Assembly (NCBI GenBank): GCA_021845805.1
Contig: JAJZVD010000011.1
Location: 1-64,000 of the forward strand
Reading direction: 5' to 3'
Source: Pseudomonadota bacterium
GTDB lineage: Bacteria; Pseudomonadota; Alphaproteobacteria; Rhodobacterales; Rhodobacteraceae
DNA: 64,000 bases
Position numbers and translations under genes: made by a program
Shown here: positions 24,285 through 33,134 of the stretch, in pieces
Position numbering within the stretch: position 1 is the first letter of the stretch
Layout of the letters: every line of letters begins with the position of its first letter
Notes under the pieces: generated by a model
What the model saw: only the letters and a program-made list of their open reading frames with translations
Databases searched by the model: none
What the model was told of the DNA's origin: nothing

Positions 24285-25939
24285 CCGAGGCCACCGACCG
24301 GGCCGCGCTGGCGGCGACGGCGCTGGCGGTGCTGGCGGTCGACCCCGGCGGTCTGGGCGGGCTGTGGCTTCGGGCGCGGGCCTCGGCCCTGCGCGAGGCG
24401 CTGCTGGGCGGCCTGCCCGCCATCGGTCTTCCGCTCCGCCGGATTTCGCCCGCCATCGTCGGCACAAGCCTGGAGGGCACGCCGGACCTTGTGGCGCTGC
24501 TGGCCGGGCGCGGGCTGCGGCCGGTGGCGGGGGTTCTGGACGGCCCCGCGCTTCTGGTGCTGCCGATGGCCGAACGGACCCCGCCCGCGACGGCGGCGCG
24601 GCTGGCGCAGGCGCTGGATGCCGGGCGCGGCCTTTGCCTTGTGGCGCTGGACGAGGGGATCGGGCCCGAGGAACGGCTGCCCCCCGCGCTGGCCGAACGG
24701 CTGGGGCTTGTGGTCGACCTTGACGGGATCGCGGCCACCGCCCTGCCGCCGCCCGACCCGGCCCGGATCGCCACCGCGCGGGCGCGTCTGCCGCAGGTCG
24801 CGACCCCCGTGGAGCTTTGCACCGCCACCGTCGCCGCGGCAGCCGCGCTTGGGATCGACAGCCTGCGCCCGCCGCAGCAGACCCTGCGCGCGGCCCGCGC
24901 CCTGGCCGCGCTGGCAGACCGCGCAACCGTGACCGCAGATGATCTGGCCCTGGCCGGCGCGCTGGTTCTGGCAGCCCGGGCGACCCGCTTTCCCGACGCC
25001 GCGCCACCGGCCGAGGCGGATGCCCCCCCACCCGGAGAGCCCGCGCAGGCGCCCGAGCCCGGTGGCGGGCGGATGGCCGATGCGGTGCTGGCCGCCGCCC
25101 GCGCCGCCTTGCCGGCCGATGCGCTGGACCGGCTGGGCGCGGGCCGCGGTGGCCGCGGGGCGGGTGGGGCCGGAAGCGGTGCGGCCAGGCGGGGCAACCG
25201 CCGCGGTCGGCCGCTGCCGTCGCGCCCCGGCGCCCCCGGCAGCGGCGCGCGGCTTGATCTGGTGGCGACGCTGGCCGCCGCCGCCCCCTGGCAACGGCTG
25301 CGCAAGGGGGAAGGGGCTGCGCCCCTGCCGCTGGCGCTGCGGCGGCAGGATTTCCGCCTGCGCCGGTTCGAGGACCGCAGCGACCGCCTGCTGATCTTCG
25401 TGGTCGATGCCTCGGGCTCGGCTGCGGTCGCCCGGCTGGCCGAGGCCAAGGGCGCGGTGGAGATCCTGCTGGCCGCGGCCTATGCCCGGCGGGACCATGT
25501 TGCGCTGATCGCGTTCCGCGGGGCGGGGGCCGACATCCTGTTGCCACCCACGCGCTCGCTGGTGCAGGCACGGCGGCGGCTGGCGGACCTGCCGGGCGGG
25601 GGCGGAACGCCGCTGGCGTCCGGGCTGGTTGCCGCGCGGGGGCTGGCGCAGCGGGCCCGGGCGCAGGGCATGACGCCCACGCTGATCCTGTTGACCGACG
25701 GGCGGCCGAACGTCCGGCTGGACGGCACCGGCGCCCGCGCGGCGGCGCAGGACGAGGCGATGCGGCTGGCCGCGACGATCCGCGCGGACGGGACCGACGC
25801 GCTGGTGGTGGATGCGGGGCTGCGCCCGCACCCCTGGTTGGCCACGCTGGGTGCCGCGATGGGCGGGCGCACGCTGCCCCTGCCGCGCGCCGAGGCCCGC
25901 GGGCTGTCGGCCGCGGTCGCAGCGGCCCTGGACGGCTAG
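24281..25939 (+). CDS. bchD: Magnesium chelatase subunit D
   Basis: 552 residues, in the range of alphaproteobacterial BchD. It has a degenerate AAA+ domain without a normal P-loop (residues about 1-220), a Pro/Ala/Glu-rich linker (around PPAEADAPPPGEPAQAPEPG) and a C-terminal integrin-I/VWA domain with the MIDAS motif VVDASGSAA. It bridges BchI hexamers and BchH. It sits in the crtA-bchI-bchD-bchO rightward operon, overlapping bchI by 4 bases. Confidence 0.95.
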   Translation: MTEATDRAALAATALAVLAVDPGGLGGLWLRARASALREALLGGLPAIGLPLRRISPAIVGTSLEGTPDLVALLAGRGLRPVAGVLDGPALLVLPMAERTPPATAARLAQALDAGRGLCLVALDEGIGPEERLPPALAERLGLVVDLDGIAATALPPPDPARIATARARLPQVATPVELCTATVAAAAALGIDSLRPPQQTLRAARALAALADRATVTADDLALAGALVLAARATRFPDAAPPAEADAPPPGEPAQAPEPGGGRMADAVLAAARAALPADALDRLGAGRGGRGAGGAGSGAARRGNRRGRPLPSRPGAPGSGARLDLVATLAAAAPWQRLRKGEGAAPLPLALRRQDFRLRRFEDRSDRLLIFVVDASGSAAVARLAEAKGAVEILLAAAYARRDHVALIAFRGAGADILLPPTRSLVQARRRLADLPGGGGTPLASGLVAARGLAQRARAQGMTPTLILLTDGRPNVRLDGTGARAAAQDEAMRLAATIRADGTDALVVDAGLRPHPWLATLGAAMGGRTLPLPRAEARGLSAAVAAALDG

Positions 25940-25943
25940 CGTG

Positions 25944-26813
25944 ATGGTGGCCGCGCCCCCGGATGTGCCGGCCGACTGGCCCAACCGCGCATTGTCGCGC
26001 GGGATCGAGACGCCCGCGATCCGCTGGCATCTGCAGGACAGCGGCGGGGCCGGGCCGGTGCTGCTGCTTCTGCATGGCGCCGGGGCCTCGACCCATAGCT
26101 GGCGCGACCTGCTGCCGATCCTGGGTCGGCAGCGGCGGGTGATCGCGCTGGATCTTCCGGGGCAGGGGTTTTCCCGCCTGCGCGGGCGCGACGGAACCGG
26201 CCTTGCCGAGATGGCCGCCGCGATCCGCGGGCTGATCGCGCGCGAAGGCTGGGACTGTGCCGCGGTGGTGGGCCATTCCGCGGGGGCGGCGGTGGCGCTT
26301 CAGCTGTGCCTAGACCCGGCGCCGCCCCGCGCGGTGATCGGCATCAACGCGGCGCTGGGAAGTTTCGAAGGCGTGTCGGGCCTGCTGTTCCCGCTGATGG
26401 CGCGCGTGCTGGCGGGAACGCCGATGACGGCGCGGCTGTTCGCGGCGACGGCCTCGCCCGCGCGGGCGCAGCGCCTGCTGGCCGAAACCGGATCGCGGAT
26501 CGGCCCCGAGGGCGCCGCGCTTTACCTGCGGCTGATGCGCGATGCCGGGCATGTGGATGCCACGCTGACGATGATGGCGCGCTGGCGGCTTGACGCGCTG
26601 AGCGCGCGCCTGCCGTCGATCGGCCTGCCGGTGCTGTTCATCGTGGGCGATGACGACCGGGCGGTGCCGGCCAGGGTCTCGGTGGCCGAGGCGCGGCGGA
26701 TGCCGCGGGCCGAGGTTGCCCACATGCCGGGCCTTGGGCATCTGTGCCACGAAGAGGCGCCCGAGGCGACGTGCCGGATGATCGAGGCCTTCCTGAGCCG
26801 CGCGGGGGTCTGA
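25944..26813 (+). CDS. bchO: BchO, alpha/beta hydrolase of the Mg-chelatase operon
   Basis: 289 residues. Alpha/beta hydrolase fold with oxyanion segment LLLHGAGASTHSWRDLLP, nucleophile elbow VVGHSAGAAVALQ, a late acid in IVGDDDRAVPA and the His in GLGHLCHEEAPE. BchO is conserved beside bchID but its exact role is unsettled; it has been tied to Mg chelation. ATG 25944 lies 4 bases after bchD (GTG 25941 is an alternative). Upstream open frame overlaps bchD and is rejected. Confidence 0.92.
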   Translation: MVAAPPDVPADWPNRALSRGIETPAIRWHLQDSGGAGPVLLLLHGAGASTHSWRDLLPILGRQRRVIALDLPGQGFSRLRGRDGTGLAEMAAAIRGLIAREGWDCAAVVGHSAGAAVALQLCLDPAPPRAVIGINAALGSFEGVSGLLFPLMARVLAGTPMTARLFAATASPARAQRLLAETGSRIGPEGAALYLRLMRDAGHVDATLTMMARWRLDALSARLPSIGLPVLFIVGDDDRAVPARVSVAEARRMPRAEVAHMPGLGHLCHEEAPEATCRMIEAFLSRAGV

Positions 26814-26882
26814 GCGGCTCTGTTGCGCCGCGGGTTCCACTGCTGATAAACAGGCCCTGTCGCCGCGCACGGAGGCGAGGGA

Positions 26883-27674
26883 ATGGACGACCTGGAATTC
26901 GAATTTCGCAGCGCCCTTTCGGGAAGCTGCGCAAGTTGGCTGCTGGACCGGCTGAGAGCGACGGTCGAGGATGTGGCCGCGGCAGAGGGGACGACCGGGC
27001 GGACCCTGATCGACCATGGTGGCGACATTGCGGTGCTGGAAACCTGCCTGCGGCGCGGCGATGTCGATACCGCCGAACATCTGTGCCGGACGCGCGGGCC
27101 GGACGTGCAGAGCGCGATCCCGGCGTTCGGGCTGATCCTCGAGGTGATCCACCGGATCGAACGCGACTGGCAGGCCGAGCCCGCCCCCGACGGGCCGCTG
27201 ACCTTCGCCTTCTGGAACGTCCAGAACCTGCTGGACCGTCTGCGCCGCCCCGAGGCCCCGGCAGCCGCGGCCCCGCGCGGGACGGTGCTTGTCGCGCTGC
27301 CCGAGGGCGAGGGGCACCAGTTCGGCGCCCGGCTTGTGGCGCAGGAGCTGCGTCGGCAGTCGTGGAACGCCGAGGCGGACCTTACGGCATCGAACGCGGC
27401 GCTGCTGACCCGCGTGGCGCGGGAATGGATCGACGTGGTCGGGCTGTCGGTCGGCCATGACGGCGCATTCGCCGATCTGGCCCATTTCATAACAGATGTT
27501 CGGGAGGCCTCGCTTAACCGCGGGCTTCGTGTCATGATCGGCGGAGCAGCCATCGTTGCAGCACCGCGGGCCTATGCGTTCTTGGGGGCCGATTGTGTGG
27601 CGGGCGAAATTGCGACCGCGGCCGCATATCTTGACAGTGTCCGCCCCGGACGCCGTCTTCAGGATTGGAACTGA
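26883..27674 (+). CDS. AerR/PpaA-like protein with B12-binding (or SCHIC-type) domain, second copy
   Basis: 263 residues. The C-terminal half has the cobalamin-binding-fold layout: TVLVALP, then EGHQFGARLVAQELRR with the conserved H145 of the HxxG motif, then VVGLSVG (187-191) and VMIGGAAIV (218-225). Just upstream, DWQAEPAPDGPLTFAFWNVQ aligns with RWLDDTDSFVAVTIGVSRLQ of the canonical PpaA at 45622, so I read this as a diverged paralogue. PpaA/AerR bind cobalamin (or haem in SCHIC domains) and antagonise PpsR/CrtJ. GAGGGA precedes the ATG. It is followed 3 bases later by a PpsR-like gene, repeating the ppaA-ppsR arrangement. A perfect ACAGG-C-CCTGT repeat lies at 26850-26860. No TGT-N12-ACA box was found upstream. 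Confidence 0.8.
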   Translation: MDDLEFEFRSALSGSCASWLLDRLRATVEDVAAAEGTTGRTLIDHGGDIAVLETCLRRGDVDTAEHLCRTRGPDVQSAIPAFGLILEVIHRIERDWQAEPAPDGPLTFAFWNVQNLLDRLRRPEAPAAAAPRGTVLVALPEGEGHQFGARLVAQELRRQSWNAEADLTASNAALLTRVAREWIDVVGLSVGHDGAFADLAHFITDVREASLNRGLRVMIGGAAIVAAPRAYAFLGADCVAGEIATAAAYLDSVRPGRRLQDWN

Positions 27675-27677
27675 GCG

Positions 27678-28376
27678 ATGAAACCGGTCAAAGACCCGCA
27701 TCCGGCCCGTGGCGCGGAAGCCAGGTCTGCCAATTTGGTGCCGACCGAATCGGTGTTCGACATCGTGATCCTGCTGGACGCGGATCTGCGGGTGACGGAG
27801 CTGAGCGCCGCGGTCGCCCCCGGTGCGAACGGGCTGGGGCACTGGATCGGGCGGCCGGTCGCCGACCTTCTGAGCCCCGAATGCGTGCCGAAGCTGCCGC
27901 TGTTGCTGGCGGATGGCGGCCACCCCGAGACCGCACGCTGGCGCCACCTGAACTTCCTGGACGGCGGCGATGTGCTGCCGTTCCTGGCCAAGTATTTCCC
28001 CCCGGCCCAGCCGGAACGGGCCCAGCGTCTCTTGGGCCTGCGCGACCTGCGCTCGATCAGCGAGATGCAGAAAAGCTACCAGTCGTTGCAGACCGAACTG
28101 GAAAGCTGCCGGGCGCGCGCGCGGGATGCCGCCGACGACAGCCGCAGCGTCCTGATCTCGGCCGCCGCGCGCGACGTGGGGCGCAAGAGCCTGTCGCGCA
28201 TTGTCGAGGAAACGGTGCAATCGCTCGAGCGGCGCTGCCTTGCGGATGCGATCGAGATGTCGGCGGGCGACCTTGCCGCTGCCGCCCGGCTTCTGCGGCT
28301 GAGCGAGGCCGCGCTGATCGAGAAGGCGGCCGGGCTGGGGTTGCCGCTTGGGCTGGCGATGTCGCGCCGCCTGTGA
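27678..28376 (+). CDS. Mini-PpsR: PpsR/CrtJ-like protein lacking both central PAS domains
   Basis: 232 residues against about 465 for PpsR. Residues 25-125 match the PpsR N-domain (FDIVILLDADLRVTELSA, LLGLRDLRSISEMQ). Residues 126-158 match its helical Q-linker (SISEMQKSYQSLQTELES against PIAEMQQQMIEAQLALEQ in the canonical protein). Residues 170-222 match the Fis-type helix-turn-helix region (SLSRIVEETVQSLERRC). PAS1 and PAS2 are missing. C187 corresponds to the redox-active cysteine of the PpsR HTH. The recognition helix SRQSLYVKLRKF of PpsR is here SEAALIEKAAGL, having lost its basic residues. I infer a dimerisation or antirepressor role rather than ordinary DNA binding. It is coupled to the AerR-like gene before it. 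Confidence 0.78.
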   Translation: MKPVKDPHPARGAEARSANLVPTESVFDIVILLDADLRVTELSAAVAPGANGLGHWIGRPVADLLSPECVPKLPLLLADGGHPETARWRHLNFLDGGDVLPFLAKYFPPAQPERAQRLLGLRDLRSISEMQKSYQSLQTELESCRARARDAADDSRSVLISAAARDVGRKSLSRIVEETVQSLERRCLADAIEMSAGDLAAAARLLRLSEAALIEKAAGLGLPLGLAMSRRL

Positions 28377-28383
28377 CGCGGGC

Positions 28384-29004
28384 CTAGGGCAGCGTCAGGG
28401 CCACCTCGTTGCGGCGGTTCCACGGCAGGGTAAAGGGCGAATCGTAGAAGATGTAGACGGGCGCCCCGACCGTTTTCAGGCCAAGCCGTCCGGCAGCCTG
28501 ACGCAGGGCCTCGACCTGACGTTCCAGCGCCGATGCGGTCGGAAACCCGGAAAACCGCAGCACCGCCATCCGCGCCTTCGGAAGTTCGACGAACCGGATG
28601 TTCGGGTTGTTCGGGCGCGGCAGCGTGGCAAGGCTCCAGCCCGAGGGGATGCCGAAGCGGATGGTCCAGCGGCCCTCGCCCGCGGCGGGGTCGGCGGGCG
28701 CTTCGGTGACGGGGGTTGTCATCGCGATCTTGGCAGACCCGTCGTTGCCGCCGAAGATGTAGCCCGCCAGCACCCTGAACCCGCGCGACGCGGCGGTAGA
28801 GCGGTCGCCATCGACCGTCACTTCGGCCACAAGCTGCGGGGGATAGCTGCGCAGCTCGATGCCGTCGACGCTGCGTTCGACCGTATAGGCGGGCGTTTCG
28901 TATCCCTTGTACTCTGCCACCTGCGCCTCCGCCGCCTGGCCGGAACAGAGGGCCAGCACAACCGCGATGGCCGACCAGAGCCCCCTGTTTCCGGTGATCG
29001 TCAT
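28384..29004 (-). CDS. SOUL/HBP family haem-binding protein, exported
   Basis: 206 residues. An N-terminal signal peptide is visible (SAIAVVLALCSGQAAEA then QVAEYKGYET). The SOUL core follows: YTVERSVDGIELRSYPPQLV, GFRVLAGYIFGGNDGSAKIA, MTTPVTEAP and VLRFSGFPTASALERQVEAL. Family members bind haem or tetrapyrroles. It is the last gene of the leftward bchF-to-cycA superoperon, so a role in periplasmic haem or tetrapyrrole handling for cytochromes is plausible but inferred. ATG 29004 is chosen so that the signal peptide is N-terminal. Confidence 0.82.
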   Translation of the reverse strand: MTITGNRGLWSAIAVVLALCSGQAAEAQVAEYKGYETPAYTVERSVDGIELRSYPPQLVAEVTVDGDRSTAASRGFRVLAGYIFGGNDGSAKIAMTTPVTEAPADPAAGEGRWTIRFGIPSGWSLATLPRPNNPNIRFVELPKARMAVLRFSGFPTASALERQVEALRQAAGRLGLKTVGAPVYIFYDSPFTLPWNRRNEVALTLP

Positions 29005-29032
29005 GATCCGGCCCCAGCCCCCCGCACCCCTG

Positions 29033-29251
29033 CTATTGCGTGAAGGCCCAGAACAGGATGACCGGAATTCCGAAGGCGCAGAGAATGCAGAACAGCTGCG
29101 CCATATGCGCCCAGCGGGCCAGCGGGTCGCGCATCGCGCCATCGGCATAGGCTTCGGTCGCCACCGCGATGGCAAGGCTGGGTGCGCTGCGTTCGATCAT
29201 GATGCGGCGTTCAAGTGCCGCCATCCGTTCGGTCGGGTCAATCTCGGACAT
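29033..29251 (-). CDS. Small membrane protein of the PGC, conserved position downstream of cycA
   Basis: 72 residues. A soluble N-terminal helix (MSEIDPTERMAALERRIMIE) precedes one C-terminal membrane span (AHMAQLFCILCAFGIPVILF). AAGGAA lies upstream of ATG 29251. I do not recognise a named family. It sits between cycA and the SOUL gene on the same strand, suggesting a link to cytochrome or photosynthetic membrane functions, but nothing more can be claimed. Confidence 0.7.
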   Translation of the reverse strand: MSEIDPTERMAALERRIMIERSAPSLAIAVATEAYADGAMRDPLARWAHMAQLFCILCAFGIPVILFWAFTQ

Positions 29252-29390
29252 GTACTGGTTCCTTCTCGGCTCTGCCCTGCGCTTCAACATGGCGCGCGGG
29301 GGGGGCCGGTCAAGGCCGGCGGGCACAGAGCGGCCTGCCCGCGAACGAAACGGCGTGAACGAAGGGGCGGGCGGGCGCCCCGGACAACAC

Positions 29391-29423
29391 GATGCGGCCT
29401 GCGCTGGAGACACAGGCCGCATC
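29391..29423 (-). terminator. Strong hairpin downstream of cycA
   Basis: Perfect 11-base arms GATGCGGCCTG/CAGGCCGCATC with an 11-base loop, 57 bases past the cycA stop. A second 9-base stem (29422-29430 with 29444-29452) overlaps it by two bases. No long U-run follows, so it may act as an mRNA-stabilising or partial terminator in the 228-base gap 29252-29479. Confidence 0.6.
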
Positions 29424-29479
29424 GCGCCCGCGCGGCCCGGGCCCGGGCGCGACGGCGGGTGGGTTCGCAGGCGGGGGTC

Positions 29480-29908
29480 TTACGACTTCGGCCCGACGCT
29501 TTGCAGATAGGCCCAGACGCTGGCCGCATCATGGGTCAGATGGAAGCTCATCTTGGCATGCGCGTTCGGGTCCTTGGTGTAGTCGGTCAGGAACTGCTGC
29601 GGGTTCGCCACATAGGTCGTGAAATCGGCCTCGTTCCACTTCAGCCCCATCTCGCCCGCCTTCTTCATGGCGTCGGAATACTGGAAGCCCGGATAGGTGC
29701 CCGCCTGACGGCCGACCACGCCGTACAGGTTCGGCCCGATCACGCCGCCCTTGTTGATCGGCGTGCCATCGGCCCCGATGATGCTGTGGCAGGCCTTGCA
29801 CTGGTTGAAGATCTGCTGCCCCTTGGCCGGGTCGCCTGCGTCCTGCGCCAGGGCCGGTGTGGCCAGTGCCAACAAGGCCGCGGCGGCCAGACTCGTTCTT
29901 GCCTTCAT
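29480..29908 (-). CDS. cycA: Cytochrome c2
   Basis: 142 residues. A signal peptide (SLAAAALLALATPALA, cleavage before QDAGDP) precedes a class I cytochrome c with haem site CKACH and the Met ligand in AKMSFHL. It shuttles electrons from cytochrome bc1 to the reaction centre in the periplasm. Here it can donate to the PufC tetrahaem subunit. GGGAGGA lies upstream of ATG 29908. It lies downstream of hemA in the PGC superoperon, as in several Rhodobacterales. Confidence 0.93.
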   Translation of the reverse strand: MKARTSLAAAALLALATPALAQDAGDPAKGQQIFNQCKACHSIIGADGTPINKGGVIGPNLYGVVGRQAGTYPGFQYSDAMKKAGEMGLKWNEADFTTYVANPQQFLTDYTKDPNAHAKMSFHLTHDAASVWAYLQSVGPKS

Positions 29909-29970
29909 GGTCTTCCTCCCTGATCGTCCGGCGCGTGCCGGGCTTTTTATCAAGCTTTCGATACGCACCA

Positions 29971-29995
29971 GCCGACCCGGCGGATGCGGGTCGGC
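29971..29995 (-). terminator. Hairpin between hemA and cycA
   Basis: Perfect 9-base arms GCCGACCCG/CGGGTCGGC around GCGGATG, 38 bases past the hemA stop. It is followed on the minus strand by an AT-richer stretch (TTGATAAAAAG) that could carry a cycA promoter. Likely a hemA 3' hairpin or processing site. Confidence 0.5.
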
Positions 29996-30033
29996 CTGCA
30001 CATTCCGTTCACGTTCGCGGCACCACGGGCGGG

Positions 30034-31254
30034 TCAGGCCACCGCGCGGGCCAGCGCGCAGCGGCGCCAGAGCGTTCCAAGCGCCTCGGCCAGCCGGTCG
30101 ACCTCGGCGTCGCTGTGCATCGGCGAGGGGGTGAAGCGCAGCCGCTCGGTGCCCTTCGGTACGGTGGGGTAGTTGATCGGCTGCACATAGATGCCGAAGT
30201 CCTGCATCAGGATGTCGGCGATCTGGCGACACTTCACCGGGTCCTTGATCATCACCGGCACGATGTGGCTGGGGTTGCGCAGATGCGGGATGCCCAGCCG
30301 GTCGAGCGCGGCCCGCAGCCGGGCCACCTGGCGGCGCTGGCGCTGGCGCTCGGTGTCGCTGTCCTTCAGGTGCCGGATCGCCGCGCAGGCCCCCGCGGCG
30401 ACCGCGGGCGGCAGGGCGGTGGTGAAGATGAAGCCGCTGGCGAAAGAGCGGATGAAGTCGCAGAGCGCGGCAGAGCCCGCGACATAGCCGCCCATCACCC
30501 CATAGGCCTTGCCCAGCGTGCCCTCGATCAGGGTGATCCGCTTCGCCAGCCCCTCGCGTTCCGAGATGCCGCCGCCGCGCGGGCCGTAGAGGCCCACGGC
30601 ATGCACCTCGTCCAGATAGGTCATGGCGCCGTGCCGCTCGGCCACCTCGACGATCTCGGCCATCGGGCAGATGTCGCCATCCATCGAATAGACACTTTCG
30701 AACGCTACGATCTTCGGCCGGTCGGGCCCGATCGCGGCCAGCTTGCGGTCCAGATCCTCGGGGTCGTTGTGGCGCCAGATGACCTTGTCGGCCCGGCTGT
30801 GGCGGATGCCTTCGATCATGCTGGCGTGGTTGAGCGCATCCGACAGGATCACCGCGCCCGGCAGCCGCGCGCCCAGCGTGCCGAGCGCGGCCCAGTTCGC
30901 GACATAGCCGGAGGTGAAGATCAGCGCCTCGTCCTTGCCATGCAGGTCGGCGATCTCGCGTTCCAGAAGGCGGTGATGGTGGGTGTTTCCCGAAATGTTG
31001 CGGGTGCCCCCCGCACCGGCCCCGCAGGCGGCGACGGCGGCCGTCATGGCGGCCAGCACGTCGGGGTGCTGGCCCATGCCGAGGTAGTCGTTCGAGCACC
31101 AGACGGTCACGTCGGTCTGCTGCGCACCCTCATAGCGCCGCGCGGACGGAAAGGCGCCGCACGTCCGTTCCAGCTCGGCAAAGACCCGGTAGTTCCCCTC
31201 GTGCTTCAGGGCATCGAGCTGGGCCTGGAACAGGGCGTCATAATCCATGGGCAT
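30034..31254 (-). CDS. hemA: 5-aminolevulinate synthase
   Basis: 406 residues, the family length. A PLP enzyme condensing glycine and succinyl-CoA to ALA, the entry to tetrapyrroles in alphaproteobacteria. Visible: [16 protein letters not shown] near the N terminus, [29 protein letters not shown], and the PLP lysine in [16 protein letters not shown]. The PGC copy probably serves bacteriochlorophyll demand. It overlaps the end of puhE by 17 bases. Confidence 0.96.
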   Translation of the reverse strand: MPMDYDALFQAQLDALKHEGNYRVFAELERTCGAFPSARRYEGAQQTDVTVWCSNDYLGMGQHPDVLAAMTAAVAACGAGAGGTRNISGNTHHHRLLEREIADLHGKDEALIFTSGYVANWAALGTLGARLPGAVILSDALNHASMIEGIRHSRADKVIWRHNDPEDLDRKLAAIGPDRPKIVAFESVYSMDGDICPMAEIVEVAERHGAMTYLDEVHAVGLYGPRGGGISEREGLAKRITLIEGTLGKAYGVMGGYVAGSAALCDFIRSFASGFIFTTALPPAVAAGACAAIRHLKDSDTERQRQRRQVARLRAALDRLGIPHLRNPSHIVPVMIKDPVKCRQIADILMQDFGIYVQPINYPTVPKGTERLRFTPSPMHSDAEVDRLAEALGTLWRRCALARAVA

Positions 31255-32041
31255 CCTCCTGTGTCAGCGTCTTGGCAGGTTTGGGCAGCATCCAGCGCCA
31301 CAGCCGTTCATCGGGCAGGGGCAGCGCCATCAGCCAGTGTTCCAGCAGCGCGAGCGCGGTGATCGCGGCCAGCAGCGAAAAGCCCACCGCCTCGGCCGGG
31401 CTTGCGGCGGCGTGCAGCCGTTCCAGCCAGCAGCCAAGCGCCAGCGTGATCAGCGTGACCGACAGCGCGAAGGGCCAGGTGGTCTGCCGGATCCGGAAGT
31501 GACTGGGAAGGTGGCGCAGGGGTTTGGGCAGGAACTCGGTATGGATCTTGCGAACCCCGAAGAAGAGGTTGAGCTTGGCGCTCACCCGGGCGAGGAACAG
31601 GACGATGAAGGTCCAGAACCCGAAGCCGTGCGGCGCCTCGGCGGCGGCCAGGGCAGCGACGACGGTCGCGGCGATCAGCAGGATCTCGTGATAGGCAATG
31701 GTGCCCCAGGCCCGCACGAAGCGTTCCCATTCGGGCGCGCCCGGGGGGCAATCGCGGCGGTTGGGGCCGGTGATGATGCCCGACAGGAAGGCCATCTCGA
31801 TCCAGCCCCAGACCGAAAGTGCGGCGGCGAAGCCCAGGTAGGCAGCGGCCACCGTCGTGTCGTGCCGGGTGGTGGCAAGCCCCCACAGGCCGAAGGCCAG
31901 AAGGGGCAGCCCCAGGATCACGGTCCGGCGGTGCGCCTGCCGGCCACGCTGGTCGGCCCAGCGGACAGCCACGAGGATCGCCCCGGTCGAGAACCACCAG
32001 GCGAAGACCGCAATGGCTGCCGCGATCCACGGAGACGCCAT
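31238..32041 (-). CDS. puhE: PuhE, photosynthetic complex assembly membrane protein
   Basis: 267 residues, with about seven predicted spans. Conserved segments: [36 protein letters not shown] and [20 protein letters not shown]. PuhE tunes bacteriochlorophyll and RC-LH1 production in Rhodobacter. ATG 32041 follows the acsF stop by one base. The open frame continues upstream inside acsF and is rejected. Confidence 0.9.
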   Translation of the reverse strand: MASPWIAAAIAVFAWWFSTGAILVAVRWADQRGRQAHRRTVILGLPLLAFGLWGLATTRHDTTVAAAYLGFAAALSVWGWIEMAFLSGIITGPNRRDCPPGAPEWERFVRAWGTIAYHEILLIAATVVAALAAAEAPHGFGFWTFIVLFLARVSAKLNLFFGVRKIHTEFLPKPLRHLPSHFRIRQTTWPFALSVTLITLALGCWLERLHAAASPAEAVGFSLLAAITALALLEHWLMALPLPDERLWRWMLPKPAKTLTQEDAHGL

Positions 32042-32042
32042 G

Positions 32043-33134
32043 TCAGTAGGCCGGCTGCAGGCGCGCGTTCTGCGGCACCTGATTGGGCTTGACCGGCACC
32101 AGATAGAGCCCCGCGAAGGCCAGCGCCGAGCGCGCCGCCGCCCCGACCCGCGCGATCCGCCCGCCGATCCCGCCGCGCGCCCGCGCCGCCGCCAGGTCGA
32201 CCATCGCGGCGCGCAGCCGCAGCATGTTGCGACCCCAGGCGGGGTTGTCGATGTCGAGCGTGAAGGGGAACACCTGGCGCGAGATCTCGGAGGTCTTGCG
32301 CAGCACCTCGTGGTCATACCATTCGATGTCGATGCCCAGGGCCTTGTGGAAGGCCGGGCGGGCATGGTCGCGCACGCACATCGTGCCGAACACCGCCACC
32401 AGGAAGAAGCGGATCCACAGCCGGTTCAGCCCCGAGGTCAGCTTCGGGTCGGTCTTCATCAAGAGCGCGAAGGCCTCGCCGTGGCGGAACTCGTCATTGC
32501 ACCACTGCTCGAACCACTTGAAGATCGGGTGGATGCGGTGTTCGGGATGCGCCTCGAGGTGGCGGAAGATCGTGATGTAGCGCGCGTAGCCGATCTTCTC
32601 GCTGAGGTAGGTGGCGTAGTAGATGAACTTCGGCCGGAAGTAGGTGTATTTCTTCGCCTTGGTCAGGAAGCCCAGGTTCACCCCGACCCCGGCCTCGCGC
32701 AGCGCGTCGTTGATGAAGCCGGCATGGCGCGCCTCGTCGCGGGCCATGTACTGGAACAGGCGGCAGATTTCCGGGTTGTTGCCGCGCCGCTTCATCTCCT
32801 TGTACAGCACGCAGCCCGAAAACTCGGCCGTCAGCGACGACACGAGGAAATCTGTCAGTTCCGACTTCAGTTCGGGCTCCATCCCCTCCCAGTCGATCGC
32901 GTCCCATTCGTCGGTCTTGCGGAAGTGGTTGCGGTTGGGGTCGCTGTCCATCTCGGCCAGCAGCGCATCCCATTCGCCGCGCACCGAGCTGACGTCGATG
33001 CGGTCCATCTCGTCGAAATCGGTGGTGTAGAAACGCGGGTCAAGCAGCGTCGTCTGCGCCGCGCGTTCGGTGGTGGCATTGGCGGCGGGCAGCACGTCGG
33101 CGGCGCTGGTCATGTCATGGGTGGCGCGGTTCAT
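32043..33134 (-). CDS. acsF: Aerobic Mg-protoporphyrin IX monomethyl ester oxidative cyclase
   Basis: 363 residues. A di-iron O2-dependent enzyme forming ring E. Carboxylate/His ligands are visible in [10 protein letters not shown] and [12 protein letters not shown], with [12 protein letters not shown] upstream. It is co-encoded with BciE (4-base ATGA overlap), the partner needed in Alphaproteobacteria. No anaerobic BchE is present in this window, so this appears to be the PGC's only cyclase. The start 33134 (MNRATHDM) is set by coupling to bciE. Confidence 0.95.
   Translation of the reverse strand: MNRATHDMTSAADVLPAANATTERAAQTTLLDPRFYTTDFDEMDRIDVSSVRGEWDALLAEMDSDPNRNHFRKTDEWDAIDWEGMEPELKSELTDFLVSSLTAEFSGCVLYKEMKRRGNNPEICRLFQYMARDEARHAGFINDALREAGVGVNLGFLTKAKKYTYFRPKFIYYATYLSEKIGYARYITIFRHLEAHPEHRIHPIFKWFEQWCNDEFRHGEAFALLMKTDPKLTSGLNRLWIRFFLVAVFGTMCVRDHARPAFHKALGIDIEWYDHEVLRKTSEISRQVFPFTLDIDNPAWGRNMLRLRAAMVDLAAARARGGIGGRIARVGAAARSALAFAGLYLVPVKPNQVPQNARLQPAY

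Noticed and set aside
26814-26882. PpsR box upstream of the second AerR-like gene
   Set aside because: Both TGT triplets in the gap lack ACA after 12 bases; only a short ACAGG/CCTGT repeat is present.
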